Notes under the pieces: generated by a model
What the model saw: only the letters and a program-made list of their open reading frames with translations
What the model was told of the DNA's origin: nothing
The model's database searches: none
Position numbers and translations under genes: made by a program
Part shown: piece after piece, positions 26,201 to 37,324 of the stretch
How positions within the stretch are numbered: position 1 is the first letter of the stretch
How the letters are laid out: each line of letters begins with the position of its first letter
Assembly (NCBI GenBank): GCA_029834535.1
Contig: JAQMWT010000340.1
Span: forward strand, 124,001-188,000
DNA: 64,000 nucleotides
From: Chrysophaeum taylorii
Taxonomy: Eukaryota; Sar; Pelagophyceae; Pelagomonadales; Pelagomonadaceae
Reading direction: 5' to 3'

Positions 26201-26795
26201 TCCCGGCTGCCTGACCCATAATCCCTACTGTTGTTATCAGTTAGACCACCCGTTCTACTATGAGGATCCCCCAGCCACTTAAGATTTATCCACCCGCACG
26301 CACCGTCGTCTTACATCACGGAACGCCCACGACTTGCTGCGTACAACTTTCGACTTCAACTATGACACTAGTACACTCGCTTATTCTTCACGATATTGTC
26401 ATTACATCCTTCTTCCATCAGTCACTGAACAAGATGATGATCTGATCTCTCGTACAGAATTCGCCATACTTCGCCATTAGCCCACCTAGCATCTTCCTCC
26501 ACGTTTCCTCTTCCTTACGATCGATGCCTTTTCCTTTCCTTGATCATTCACCTCTCCGTGCAATATCCTTTTCATTCTGCTTCCCCTCTCAGCCTATTCC
26601 CCGTTCAACTTCGCGCTCTTTCTCATTTCTCACTCACACTCACCTGCTATTCCGCTCTACTCTATCTGTCTCATGCACTTCGCACACTTCTCATTCAACG
26701 CCTTCTCACAACTCAACGTCCAGTTGTCTCTGGCCCGACATTTGCTTTGTTTGTTCCAGATTTCGCTCATCACCGAGTTCAATCTGCGAGGGCGT

Positions 26796-26973
26796 AGAGA
26801 TAGAAATTCCATTTAGGGTTAGGACCCCCCCCCTTAGTCTCACACTCACACCTAAACATCAACAAATCGCTGTGTCGAACACCGTGCCGCTCTTTGTGCC
26901 GTAAGAGGACAGGACAAGTAGAGTGGCACTACCCTGTTCTCTACCAGGGGCACAGTGATTTTTACTGTTCTCT
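26796..26973 (+). repeat. 3' LTR of the LARD-like element
   Basis: 178-bp copy of 20029-20213. It is preceded by CAATCTGCGAGGGCGT, the same sequence that precedes the LTR at about 37286, showing that the two elements share their 3' internal border. Confidence 0.7.
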
Positions 26974-26999
26974 ATGACCATTAAATTTTGTTTGTGTGG

Positions 27000-28690
27000 A
27001 AGGGAAGAAGAAAGGTAAAGGAGAGATAGCGCTCTCAACGGACGGAATAGGGGTAAAGGACTACAGATTTCTCTGCACCCCCTCAAGAAATCAAGATCAC
27101 CAAAAGAAAGTGGACATCTTGATTGCTCAAGAGAAGGTATCAGCCTTAGAACTTGGGTTGAGTCAGGGAAGTTACACTGCTTTGAATGCTCTTGACTAGA
27201 GAACTTGGTGCTTTGAATGGAGAGATTAGAGAAGGCTTGGGTGCAAGCGTCTGATTTTCTTTGATCTCACAGATGGCTTGCACGTTATCATCGTCATCAA
27301 GAGACACGTTATGAGTAGGGCCTGTCCCCATAGCCGAACAGTGCTGCGGGACTAGCCGATTCGTGAGTGCGAGGAGCTGGCTTAATACTTGAGGGATAAG
27401 ATCCCCAAGTTGCAATTCGTCTAAGTGATCTTCGATAAAGCGTGGTGAGATAAATGGATCATGCAACGGCTCTTCCTCTTGTTGGAGGGGAGGATGTTGG
27501 AGTGTTTGATTTAGTTCTTGACGCAATTGTGCCAATGTATCATCAGTGGTTATGTGCGTGAAGTCATGTTGATCATGTATGCATAAGGTTAGGCGATTCA
27601 AAACTTCGCAGACCTTAAAGAGCGTTATTAGAAGGATGTTGATATTTGAAGTGGGAGGGAAGATGCGGCCTTCTAGGGTGTAGACCATGGTGTGAGCTTT
27701 GGACAAGTTTGAACGTAGCTGAAGGTTTTCAGAGAATAAGCTTTGCATTTTCTTTATTTGTTGGTCGGTTAAGAGTAGCAGGTTATCGACCTTTTGATTT
27801 AGAATTTTTACATTCGAAGTTAGTATCTCAAGGTCATGGTTAGGCACCGTGCCTGGAACAACAGGCTTTAAGGAAGCATCTGCGGTAGGTGATACAAGTT
27901 TATCTTGATAGTTTAACGACTTTTCGGTCGAGGCAGTAAGTTCTGCGTATAGTTGAGGAAATTGGCGTTTAGTGGATTTTCGAAATCCCGCTGTTCAACA
28001 TCAGTAAAAGCCGTGGAATGGATGTCGTCAAATACAGAAGGAGGCTTGATGTCATCAGTCATCATGTTGTAGTCAGCGATATGATGGAAGAGAGACTGAG
28101 ACAGTATATCCATTACTATCGCATAAGCGTCAGGTTAGATCACAGAATACCGTTTTGCTCGAGTACGCGCGACTGTGACCAATAAGGACAAGTGTGCCAA
28201 ATGCATCCTGCTGATTCTATTCAAATTGAAGGCATATGGAATCTGGGACGAATCTCTGGTAGCAGTAGAGGGTAAAATGATATCAGTTGGTAGGTCGGGT
28301 TGTTGAGCAATTACATCCTGCAGGAGAGTGTGGAGTTCGGGGGAGATGTAATAAGAACGGATGATAGTGGCTCGAAGATGACCGGCAGGACATGATTCAC
28401 ATGGAGCGATATAGAGGTATGGTTGCGAGCTAAAACCAGAAAACTGAGCTTGGTATGGTCGGCATTAAGGCAGGCATAACACAGAGAAGTGGTAAATGCC
28501 GAAATTAGAATGAATGCGTTGGTTACATGATTAGGGCTGGCTAGATGATCTGTAACGTCATTTGGAGGTTCAGATGCCATTTTCCGTTTGTAGGTTTCTG
28601 TGCAAATAAACTGTGGCGTACCATGGGAGTTAAAGAACTGCATACAGTGGAAAGTCGCTAATTGGGATTCTTTCTTGTTACCGCGAGCGC
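27000..28690 (-). mobile_element. minus-strand LTR-retroelement fragment
   Basis: Minus-strand coding stretches at 28787-28311, 28113-27913 and 27847-27146. The first resembles the pre-integrase segment of the minus element at 38084-45776 (around 41060-40336). It is followed at about 27912-27935 by the peptide STEKSLNY, a motif found twice in that element. The last encodes a coiled-coil, gag-like protein (KILNQKVDNLLLLTDQQ). It is broken, without identifiable LTRs, and cut on its upstream side by the plus-strand copia element. Copia-type by similarity to the neighbouring element. Confidence 0.5.
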
Positions 28691-30700
28691 ATATCGTGGC
28701 CTTGATGGCAGGAGCCGACGGTAAAGTGACTACCACAGGAGCACTCCTAAGCCACTGCATCAAGGAGTATGACAAGGACCCCGACAACTATGCCACAGCC
28801 GGCAATACTCAAGATTTCCAAGGCCGCTTCGTCTACTACAAGGGCATCTACCGCAAGTTCGGCAAACACTTCCTTGAAACAGGATACGAACCAAAACACC
28901 AAGAACTCAAAGACCAAGACAAAGATACGACCGATACGACAAAAGGAAAGTTGCTTCCGATCACGCAGCCCCATCTCCAAGGAAAAGAAGCCGACTTCAT
29001 CGTGTACCTCCGCGAGACCGTGCACCCCCCTTTCGCCGTTTCCTGCACGCCGGCAGCGACTCCGTCAAGCACCCAGCATACGACGAGATAGATGCACTCG
29101 GATCCTCCCATCCGATAGGACTCGAATTCGCAATCCAAGTCCGTCTCGCACTTGACAAGCACACGGGCCAGAACCACGTCCATCATGCGCATTATGTCAT
29201 CACTGCCTTTATCGGCACGCCGTTCAACCCGGAGATCCATGAACCCGCGCATTACATAGATTATATGCGCCACGTTCAACAACAGCTCCGTCAGATCACC
29301 GACGACCCTTCTCTCCAACTCAGCGACAATACGATACAACAAGAAACCCACAAAATGCTCCGCTTCAAGCACCCCCCCCAGCTTACTTGACTCCCGCGCC
29401 CCAACCCATATCAAAGGTTTTGCGCGTCTTGCAAACTGCCTTCGTACCCCCAACGACTCACTGTTACTCGACGAAGACAAAGAAGCGACAAACAATTTGC
29501 CCAAACTGATCGCCCGCATCACGGTTATCTCCAGTTTTGAGCGCAACTTTTGGGCTCACCTAAAGCCTCACCCCACCCTGAATTTCAAGCCGTTGCGATT
29601 GGTCACTGACTTCTGTCGTCTGCCGACCAAAGACAAAGACAATCCCCGTTTTCGCTCCCGCCGTCATGGCCTCAACCTCGCCGAAGATGACGACGACACC
29701 TCCCCCTCTGAAGATGATATCCCTCCGGATCCTGATGAAGCATCCAGTGAAGACACCGACCCTGTTGCCGTTTTTCTCACGGAAGCCAACCCTCGATCCA
29801 AATGACGACACTGCTCTCACCCAACATCTTCACGCTTACCAAAAGAAGCAATTCTCCCGCCACCAAAAGAAGCCTCCACCCAAAAAGCCTCCCAATCCTC
29901 GCTCACCGTCGTACGACGACATCAATGACAGCCCTAAGCCCAAAACCACCCCTGTCACCCCAACCAAGAACAAACAACACCCCCGTGCTTCTCCCGTCAC
30001 CCCAGACAAACGCGAGCACCCGCACCTACGCAAAGTCACTTTTCCCACCCACACGCACACCCCAAAGCCATCCACTCCTGACCAACGGTTCAAGGTCCCC
30101 CTCCGTGATGTTCGTCGCAAGCTCCAGACCATCCGGAACCTTAGTCAAGCCGGCCGCCAACACACCTCCAACTCGGATCGTATTGCCAAGCTCATCAACC
30201 TCATCACCACCATCTCCGACGAGAGACTCCCCTCCGAGGCTGATTCCGACGCCGCCGAGTTTCTTCAGGTGTTATCATCCGACCCGCAGGATGATCCACC
30301 AGATGAGGGCGCAGCCGACGACGCCGATGACCAAGGCCACCTCGGTTTTTACGATGATCACGGTCAAATATCCCTATACGATGATCAAATCCCCGAAATA
30401 GAAGATGAAGACGATTCCGCCGAAGACTACGCACAACGTCACAAAGACTATATGCATGCTCTCCACCGGTGCCAGCTTTTTCGATGAAGGTTGACGACGA
30501 CGCCTGTGCCCCCAACCAAACTCTACTAAATCAGGCACCTAGCCTCACGATGAAACATTTCCCAACATCATCGACACTTCCCCCCAGAGTCGCAGAATTT
30601 CTTTGTGCCACTTACACTACAGGAAAGGCACCCACCATGACTAACTCTCTGCACGGATGCATGGACCCGGCACCGAAATTTCATTAATTGACGGTGGTGC

Positions 30701-30735
30701 TAACTAACTAACTAACTTCGGACCTCTCCCATGCC
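30701..30735 (-). mobile_element. 35-bp LINE tail with 9-bp target duplication
   Basis: TAACTAACTAACTAACTTCGG plus the next few bases is the last part of the TTAG-tailed LINE in minus orientation. It is flanked by perfect 9-bp duplications CGGTGGTGC at 30692-30700 and 30736-30744. It is an extreme 5'-truncated target-primed insertion into the protease region of the copia element. Confidence 0.85.
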
Positions 30736-31146
30736 CGGTGGTGCATCCTTTTGCTTCACTCGCACAATACAACATTTTGTTCCCGAGTCCATACGCAGGA
30801 TTCCCGAACACACCATCCGCATGGGCAGAGGCACATTAAGCAGCCATTTCGTCGGTGTCAAGCCGCTGTATTTACAGGCTGCAGGTCTCTCCTCACAGGA
30901 TATCAAAGACTCCACAGGCTACGCACTATACTTAGTCTTTTTGGTCGTCCCGCACTTCAGGCCAGGTCTGCAGGTTATCGCGACCTCTCAACTGAAAGCT
31001 CTGAACGTACAAACAACAGACCCCCCGCTGCCGCACGAACCGTACTTGTATGAACTTCTGAAAACTCCACATCAGATCCTCACGACTACAGAAAGCTTCT
31101 AGGCACGACCGCAGTAGTTCTCGCCAATCGCCAAACCAATGGTCTC

Positions 31147-31855
31147 TTGTCCCTGCTATCTCATCCAAAGCAAACATTCCGCGCTGTGATCAGTTTCCAC
31201 ACCGGCACAAAAATGTCCCTCAAAGATGAACTTGCAAACATCACTCAGAAAGTAGCAAAAACGCGCTCGCAATCTCACCTCCTCGATTTCGCCAAACTGC
31301 AAAACCACTCTGCATTCCTGACGGACTTAATAGGACTGCCGCGTACTTTCGTCCAATATGCATTCACTGGCACAGCGGACCTCCCTGTGCAAGCACAGCT
31401 CCCTCCGCTAAAAACAGCCATTATTGCAGGTGGACTTCACCAAGAGGGTTTCACCTCTTTTCGCAAACGCTTCGACAAACGCATCATTGTCGTTGCCACC
31501 TGTGAAATAAACCCCACTTTGCGCGCCCGCGCGCAGCAACTGTTCCCGCACGCTCTGCATTATAAGGACCTCAGAAAGCTCACTGCCGCCTTGCAAGCCG
31601 GCAAATTGCGACTACCTCAACTTGACCTGGCTGTCTTCACCTTGCCTTGTCAACACCTGAGTGTAATGAAAGAATACGATGGCTATGCCACTCCAGCAAC
31701 TGCCGACCTCTTCGTCAAAGAACAAACTCGCTTTGTTCGCTGCACGCTCCCGACATACACCATTGTCGAGAACGTACCACCAAACCCGAAGACCCACCAC
31801 GAGTACGCCAAAGGGAAAATTCCCTTTGTGGATCATGGTTTATGTACCCAGGGAT
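31147..31855 (+). pseudogene. C5-cytosine DNA methyltransferase-like domain in copia element
   Basis: The encoded segment shows the ordered motifs of C5-cytosine methyltransferases. Motif I-like IIAGGLHQEGFTSFRKRF (family FxGxGG) is followed by VVATCEINPTLRARAQQLFP with the acidic SAM-ribose position (EIN). Next come HYKDLRKL (motif III, DI), LDLAVFTLPCQHLS (motif IV with the PCQ catalytic Cys) and a TADLF...F segment. YTIVENVPPN (motif VI, ENV) comes last. It lies between the protease and integrase regions of the plus-strand copia element, in the same orientation, and its coding sequence runs to the edge of the MULE that interrupts the element. Treated as part of a fossil element. Activity cannot be inferred. 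A non-methyltransferase Rossmann protein is unlikely given PCQ plus ENV in correct order and spacing. Confidence 0.7.
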
Positions 31856-31947
31856 AATAAATTTTGGGTACCTCTATGGCACTATAAGAAGTCTTGAAGT
31901 CGCGACGTCACCCCTGATCCACACGACTAAAAAAATCAGCGTTCAGC

Positions 31948-32860
31948 ATGGCGGAGCGACCGCTGCGACCACTCAACGAGATATTTGTCGCTGCTTTGAA
32001 GATGCTCACTGGGAACGAGTGCGACGGAACGTCCTGTGTGCTCGAGATGGAGCAAATTAGCGTCGTCACGATCGGCGGCGGTCTCGACAAGGTACTCCTG
32101 CGTCGCTTCACGGACGAGTGGACCGAGAAGTGCCCCGCATTCTTCGAAGTCTGGTGCCCGGAGTACGGTCTGGCGAAGTATGAGAAAAGGCCGGCTGGAT
32201 CCGGGGTCGAACGGGTGCTCCCGTTACGCCGCGCGACAACAACGGCAACTAATCCTGCAACAACCTCATCAAGGAGGATGGCACTGCCCGCGAGGTCGTC
32301 GGCGTAGTTCCAGCCTGGAGAAGCATCGTCCGGTACCTCGAGACTCGGAGCCAAAACGATGGCTATTTTGCTCAGCACCCGCAGATCAACGGCAGGGATT
32401 GGAAGGAGGCGCAGGAGTACATTCACGCTGGCAAGCTCGATGGCGACTTTCTCAAGAAAGTCAAGTCCGACACCTTCGTCTTCAAGAGCGAGCAGACCTT
32501 TCGATTCTCCGTGACTTTGTTGACGTCGCAGAAAACGGCGGCTTGTCTCGCACCCTGGACGGGAAGTCCCTGGACGAGGCTCTGAGCATCGTCGGGGCGG
32601 CCCACGTCCTCAAAAAGGCTGGACCCGGACATCAATCGCCCACGTTCTACACGTGCAGCTGCCCCAAATTCTGGCACTATTACAAGTGCAAGCACGTTCT
32701 CGCTCTCGCAATCCGCCTCAAGCACGCTCTAGTCCCGGAAAACACGATTATCCTGCCCTTCCGCAAGCGCGGCCGTGGTCGCGGTGCCAAAGCCCACGGC
32801 GGAGAGGCGTTGAGCGCGAAGCCTGCTCGACATCGCGGCCGCGGCCGCGGCCGCAACTAA
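31948..32860 (+). pseudogene. MULE transposase C-terminal relic with SWIM finger
   Basis: The opening frame (MAERPLRPLNEIFVAALKML at 31948) continues as FFEVWCPEYGLAKYEKRPAG. A different frame then carries VVGVVPAWRSIVRYLETRSQ and GRDWKEAQEYIHAGKLDGDF. A third frame carries the SWIM zinc finger FYTCSCPKFWHYYKCKHVLA (CxC...CxH) followed by an Arg/Gly-rich tail (RGRGRGRN, stop at 32860). SWIM fingers typify the C-terminus of MuDR/MULE transposases. The DDE core is absent and two frame changes separate the parts, so it is a non-functional remnant. Confidence 0.6.
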
Positions 32861-32888
32861 GCGCGCTGCCATTCCAGGCTCGGCTGCC

Positions 32889-32950
32889 ACCCCACCCCTC
32901 CCCACCCCACCCCACACCACACCACACCACACCACACCACACCACACCAC
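32889..32950. repeat. CCACA/CACCC microsatellite
   Basis: A run of CCCCACC units passes into about nine ACCAC repeats just downstream of the MULE transposase relic. Confidence 0.85.
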
Positions 32951-32975
32951 GCCACCTCTGTGCGCGTGCCCACAC

Positions 32976-33068
32976 TAACTAACTAACTAACTTCGGGCCT
33001 CTCCCGAGCATGGGAGCCAGGCTGGGCCGGCAGTAGCCGGTCCAGGATCACAGAGCAAAAAATCACAC
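32976..33068 (-). mobile_element. TTAG-tailed LINE 3'-end fragment inside the MULE
   Basis: 93 bp matching the 3' end of the LINE at 41143-41457 (TAACTAACTAACTAACTTCG, then GAGCCAGGCTGGGCCGG, to AAAAAATCACAC). The target duplication is unclear because the flanks are CA-rich. Confidence 0.75.
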
Positions 33069-34097
33069 CATACCAAAACCTTCAAGCACCCGCACCGCCA
33101 CCACTGCGCGCGTCCCTCTTTCTAGAGCGGTTTCAAGCGAGTCAGGGCAGGGTTGCAGCCACGTAGCACCGTTAAACACTTGATCCAAAGATTGGACTTC
33201 TTATAGTACCCAAAATTTATTATCCCTGGGTACGTAAACCATTATCCCAAGAGCGACCCGATCCACTTCCTGAGGAAACTGGACGCGCAGGACGTTCTTG
33301 CGGGCATCCTCTACGTGGTCAACGTGATTAAGGTCGAATTCGATGTAAGTGTGAAAATCATCTCATCTGATGCTTTTTCCACATTCCGCTCCGAAGCTTT
33401 TCACCCGCTCAAGGTGCAGCTTGGTATCCAGTTTAAAATCATTGGTCGCTATCTACACCAGCGGAACTTAGCGGAAAACATCATCAAAGAAAATACCCGG
33501 GGCACTGTCGTTCGCCTTCTGAATCTGCGCAGCGTCCGCATTGAAGGAAAGCCCATTAGCGCCGAGTATTACCACCCGTTTGCTCTGCTGCATAAGATCC
33601 AAGCAGACAATCAGCGCTCTCATGGATTGCCCTCGCGCACTCACATGCCCTGCACCGTCAACAGGCGCATTATGTCATCTACGGTACCACTCTTGAAGCT
33701 CCTCCCCTTTGGCGAACCTGTCAAATTCGTATACCCGCAAAGCCAAAAACTGGAATCCTTCAGCGTCTCCGCCTCTTATCTTCATAGGAACAACTACCTA
33801 CCGAATCTCCCTGGCACGGACCGATTTATCAGGGATGTTCACAGCTCTATCCTGCTTGTACATCAAGGGCGATATGGAAAAATCGTCACCTCGAACGACT
33901 TCCACGTTGATGCGGACATGGTAGTCAATCGCAACAAAGAAATTGAGCGGATTAAAGCACAGGCGCAGTTTCCAGCAGAAGCACGGCAAGAGGACCCGCT
34001 TCCAGCTATAAGCGACCAGTCAATGCCGGAACTTAGACAGGAACCGCAAAACGAGGGCGAGGCTCATGACAACAACCATGATGACTAACCCGATGAC

Positions 34098-34495
34098 TAA
34101 CTAACTAACTTCAGACCTCTCCCGAGCATGGGAGCCAGGCCGGACCGGCAGGAGCCGGTACGGGATCTCAGAGGAAAATCCCGCAGTCGGGGCAGAGGCG
34201 AGGGACGAGGACGGACTTGTTGATGGCGGACCGCCACTGCGCGCGGCCTTGTGCGAGGTCGTGCAAAAGCGTCGCAGGCCGCGGACGAGTTGGTCCAGGA
34301 ACAATCGACCTGTCCGTCGCGTTCTGCCCAACCGAGCGAACCCCATCCCAGCGCGGACTTTCCGGGTGCTAACCGGCCATCCCGGGAAGCGAGCAGGCAC
34401 CGTCTCACACCGGGACGGCCGGGGCCGCCGCAGGGAGCAAGCGTGTTAGGCGCCGTCCTCCATCGCAACCAACGGTTAGCGATCGCAGGGTAAGG
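34098..34495 (-). mobile_element. SINE-like TTAG-tailed retroposon, full-length type
   Basis: 398 bp with perfect 9-bp target duplications CCCGATGAC at 34089-34097 and 34496-34504. On the minus strand it starts CCTTACCCTGCGATCGC and ends in (TTAG)n. Its 3' part encodes LAQGRAQWRSAIN, the last block of the LINE reverse transcriptase, while its 5' part is shared with 54419-54783 and is not LINE-coding. A common 5' end in two separate insertions is typical of SINEs rather than randomly 5'-truncated LINEs. It sits antisense inside the plus-strand copia element. Confidence 0.7.
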
Positions 34496-35245
34496 CCCGA
34501 TGACGAAGACAAGAATAAGGAACCAGATCAAACCTCTGCTACTGGTCCAAGTCCCGTCAGCGACGAGGCACTTGAACAGGACTTCTCCTTCCTCAACAGG
34601 CCACCTCCACCGGATGGAAGCATCCCGATGCCCAAGCGAAATGATCGCTTAGAGGTTGTTCTCGACAATTCAGGTTTTACTCCAGCCTTCGTGCATCGCA
34701 AACAGAGTGACAAAATCAAGGCAGATCTCAAGGACGACCGCGGATTTCGCATTCCTAAAGGCCAGCTTTACATAGTGAAACGTGTTGACGATGGACAACT
34801 GTACACCAGACGCATTATCGCATCAGAGTATGGTCATAACTGGAAATACCAACAGGAGCAACCCACTGCTCGCGCCACAGCCAATATGTCCAGCACGTTG
34901 ATGTTTCTTATCAGTGTCAGCGCTCTGCATCAAGGCCATGCCGCCAGCATCGCATCTGATCTCAACATTAGAAGGGACGCTAAGCCGCCAGATGATGTCC
35001 CGATATGATGCCTCCTCGCAAATACCACCCAAGACTAAGGTATCATGGGCGGCACTGCACTGGATCTGCAGAGAGAAACCGACGCAGAACTCTTGCACGT
35101 CAACTTCCCAAAGAAGCCGTACCATTCGTCTGTTCTGGTTGATCACCTGGACAACGACAATTCTGTTCTCGAGAATTATGTATGCCTTGACGAATAGTCA
35201 CCGGCAGAGTACTATGCGCGTCAATGGAACCAAGAATTCTGTTGT

Positions 35246-36250
35246 ATGAGTTCCTCTCTCTTATGGGACATCTCAGCGCATCAGCACTACCACCTAGCTT
35301 CTCGTCACAGACACGCCTTCATGCATGATTCTGGCGAACTCGGACACCTCTTTCTAAGTCAAAGTGATCCGAATCAAGACATTCTCCAAGAAGTTATGGA
35401 CTATGACTTGCAGCACATCGACCATGTCGTGTTACAGCTCGTGACTGCTGATGACATTGTCTATGAGCCCGAGAAGATTGTCGAACTCAAAGGCCTCAGC
35501 GAAGAGGATAAGCTCAAGCATATTGCTTCGATTCGCAAGGAAATTGAAGGATTGTGCTCCAACGGCGTCTTTAAGCTAGAACCTTTACCGCCAGACCGTT
35601 CGTCTATCTCGACGAAACTCGTGCTGAAGATCAAGTATTTTGCTGACGGCACCCCAGACCGCTACAAGGCTCGTCTAGTTGCCCGAGGTTTCTTGGCTCG
35701 CGTCGGCATCGACTTTTATGCCACATCCTCACCATCCGCAATGCTCGCCACTAACCGGTTATTGCTCGCCATCGCTGTGAAGCACAAGCTCCCCGTCGCG
35801 CACGCGGCCTTCATCCAATCGGCACTTGATCGCCCGGTATGGATCGATTTACCTCGTGGAATTCGTGTCTCGCAGAACCTTGTCCAGCAGATACAGAAGA
35901 ACCACCCAGAGTCCAAGTTAGCTCTACGACTCGTCAAGGCTCTCTATGGTCTCAAACAGTCAGCTTTGTTATGGAACATTAAGCTTGATTCGTTTCTTCG
36001 ACAACACGAGTTTGAACGCTCACAAGTCGATACTTGCCTATATATCAGTTGGGATCGATCTATTAACAGATGGGTTCTCCTATCCGTCTCCGTCGATGAT
36101 CTCTTGATCACTGGTACCAACACCGCCAAAATCACATCTCTTCGCACCGCTTTGGAGAAAGAATATGGCAAAGGTACTTGGCAAGAAATATTCGATCTTT
36201 TCTTGGTATCGACATCCATTACAATGTCTCCGCTGGTCACCTCACTATGA
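35246..36250 (+). pseudogene. copia reverse transcriptase region
   Basis: Contains the copia RT blocks KARLVARGFLARVGIDFYAT, AAFIQSALDRPVWIDLPRG, KALYGLKQSALLW and the catalytic VSVDDLLITG. It is part of the broken plus-strand element and is listed separately only to mark the best-preserved pol domain. Confidence 0.8.
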
Positions 36251-37324
36251 ATGTAGCAGCGAAGATAAACAAGATGCTCGCCGAGCATAAGCTCAACCTT
36301 CGTAGCTCTGACGTCCCTTACTCTGAAATACTCACTCAGAAACCTTCTGCTAAGTTTCTTTCAGACTTGGCTCCTACCTTAGAAATTTTACGCAAGCATT
36401 TTCCCCATTACTGTGGCACTAGTATTTACTTGTCTGTCACATGCCGTCCTGATATCACTACTCTGTGCAACAAATGCTGCAAAGGCATGCACAACCCTGA
36501 GCAAACCCACCTTCTACATTTGTATGTGTCACTTCGCCATTTGAAGGGTACTCCGAATGGTTCTCTAGACTATTCATCCGACAGCCCCTCTATTACGCCC
36601 TTTATTCAGCATTTTATCAGCCATTACCCCGAATTGCATCATCTTAGTTCACTTATTATTTGTTTCACTGATGCCAGTTTCGCTGGCAGTTCTGACCCTC
36701 GCTTACGATCTCATTCTGGTGTTGTATTTTCGTATTTGGCAACCTCGTATTTTGGTCTAGCAAACGCCAAACCCTTACTGCCAAAAGCACCATGGAAGCC
36801 GAACTAATCGCCGCTAGCGCAGCCGCTGATTAATGCCAATGGTTTCATAAGATCTTCTCTTCTCACCCTTATCTGTTTTCACGTGATCTAGCTCACGCTA
36901 TCCCCCTGCTTATTGACAACGCTAGCGCATTACATGTCGCTAATCACCCTATAGTCAGTGCTCCCTCTCGTCATATTAATTTACGAGAATTTCGCATTCG
37001 TGACTACCAGGCCAACTCGGTCATTCGTCCCCTCTGGTGTCCTACTCACTGCCAGATCGCTGATCATTTTTCGAAACTTCTCTCCCGCAACTTGTTCCAC
37101 AAGCTCAAGAACGCCTACGGTGTTCATTCCACCTCTTCTTCACCGCCATCTCATCAAGTTACTCTTTCCGCTACTCTTCCACCCTACAATTCCGTCCAGA
37201 ACACTCTCCATATACTTGTCGATTTAAAGTCGCTTCCTGCTTAGTTTGATCCTGATTTCGCTCACCGAGTACAATCTGTGAGGGCGTAGAGATAGAAAAT
37301 TTGATTCAGGGTTAGTACCCCCTA

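Larger units (their letters stand above)
20029..26973 (+). mobile_element. LTR element without recognisable pol (LARD-like)
   Basis: Direct terminal repeats 20029-20213 and 26796-26973 are nearly identical (a handful of differences), so the insertion is young. The repeats start AGAGATAG and end TGTTCTCT, non-canonical inverted termini. ATGAC occurs at 20022-20026 and 26974-26978 and is the probable 5-bp target duplication. The 6.6-kb interior has a strikingly C-rich, G-poor plus strand. It has long Pro/Ser/Thr/His-rich open stretches in all plus frames but no protease, integrase or reverse-transcriptase motif. Near 20500-20700 a short repeat encodes a coiled-coil-like LKADFxDQLAAD segment, possibly gag-like. 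I read it as a non-autonomous large retrotransposon derivative, presumably mobilised by a relative such as the element ending at 38073, whose LTR has the same TTACTGTTCTCT end. Confidence 0.65.
31830..33247 (+). mobile_element. MULE (Mutator-like) DNA transposon, internally deleted
   Basis: Terminal inverted repeats: left 31830-31893, right 33195-33247. They share GTACCCAGGGATAATAAATT and then TTGGGTAC and CTATAAGAAGTC on the left, reverse-complemented on the right, with a 10-bp extra block in the left copy. The 1.4-kb length is too short for a complete MULE transposase. The interior encodes only the C-terminal transposase part, including a SWIM zinc finger. No 8-11-bp target duplication was found outside the repeats, so the exact ends are uncertain. 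It interrupts the copia element between the methyltransferase-like and integrase parts, and itself contains a LINE tail at 32976-33068. Confidence 0.7.
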
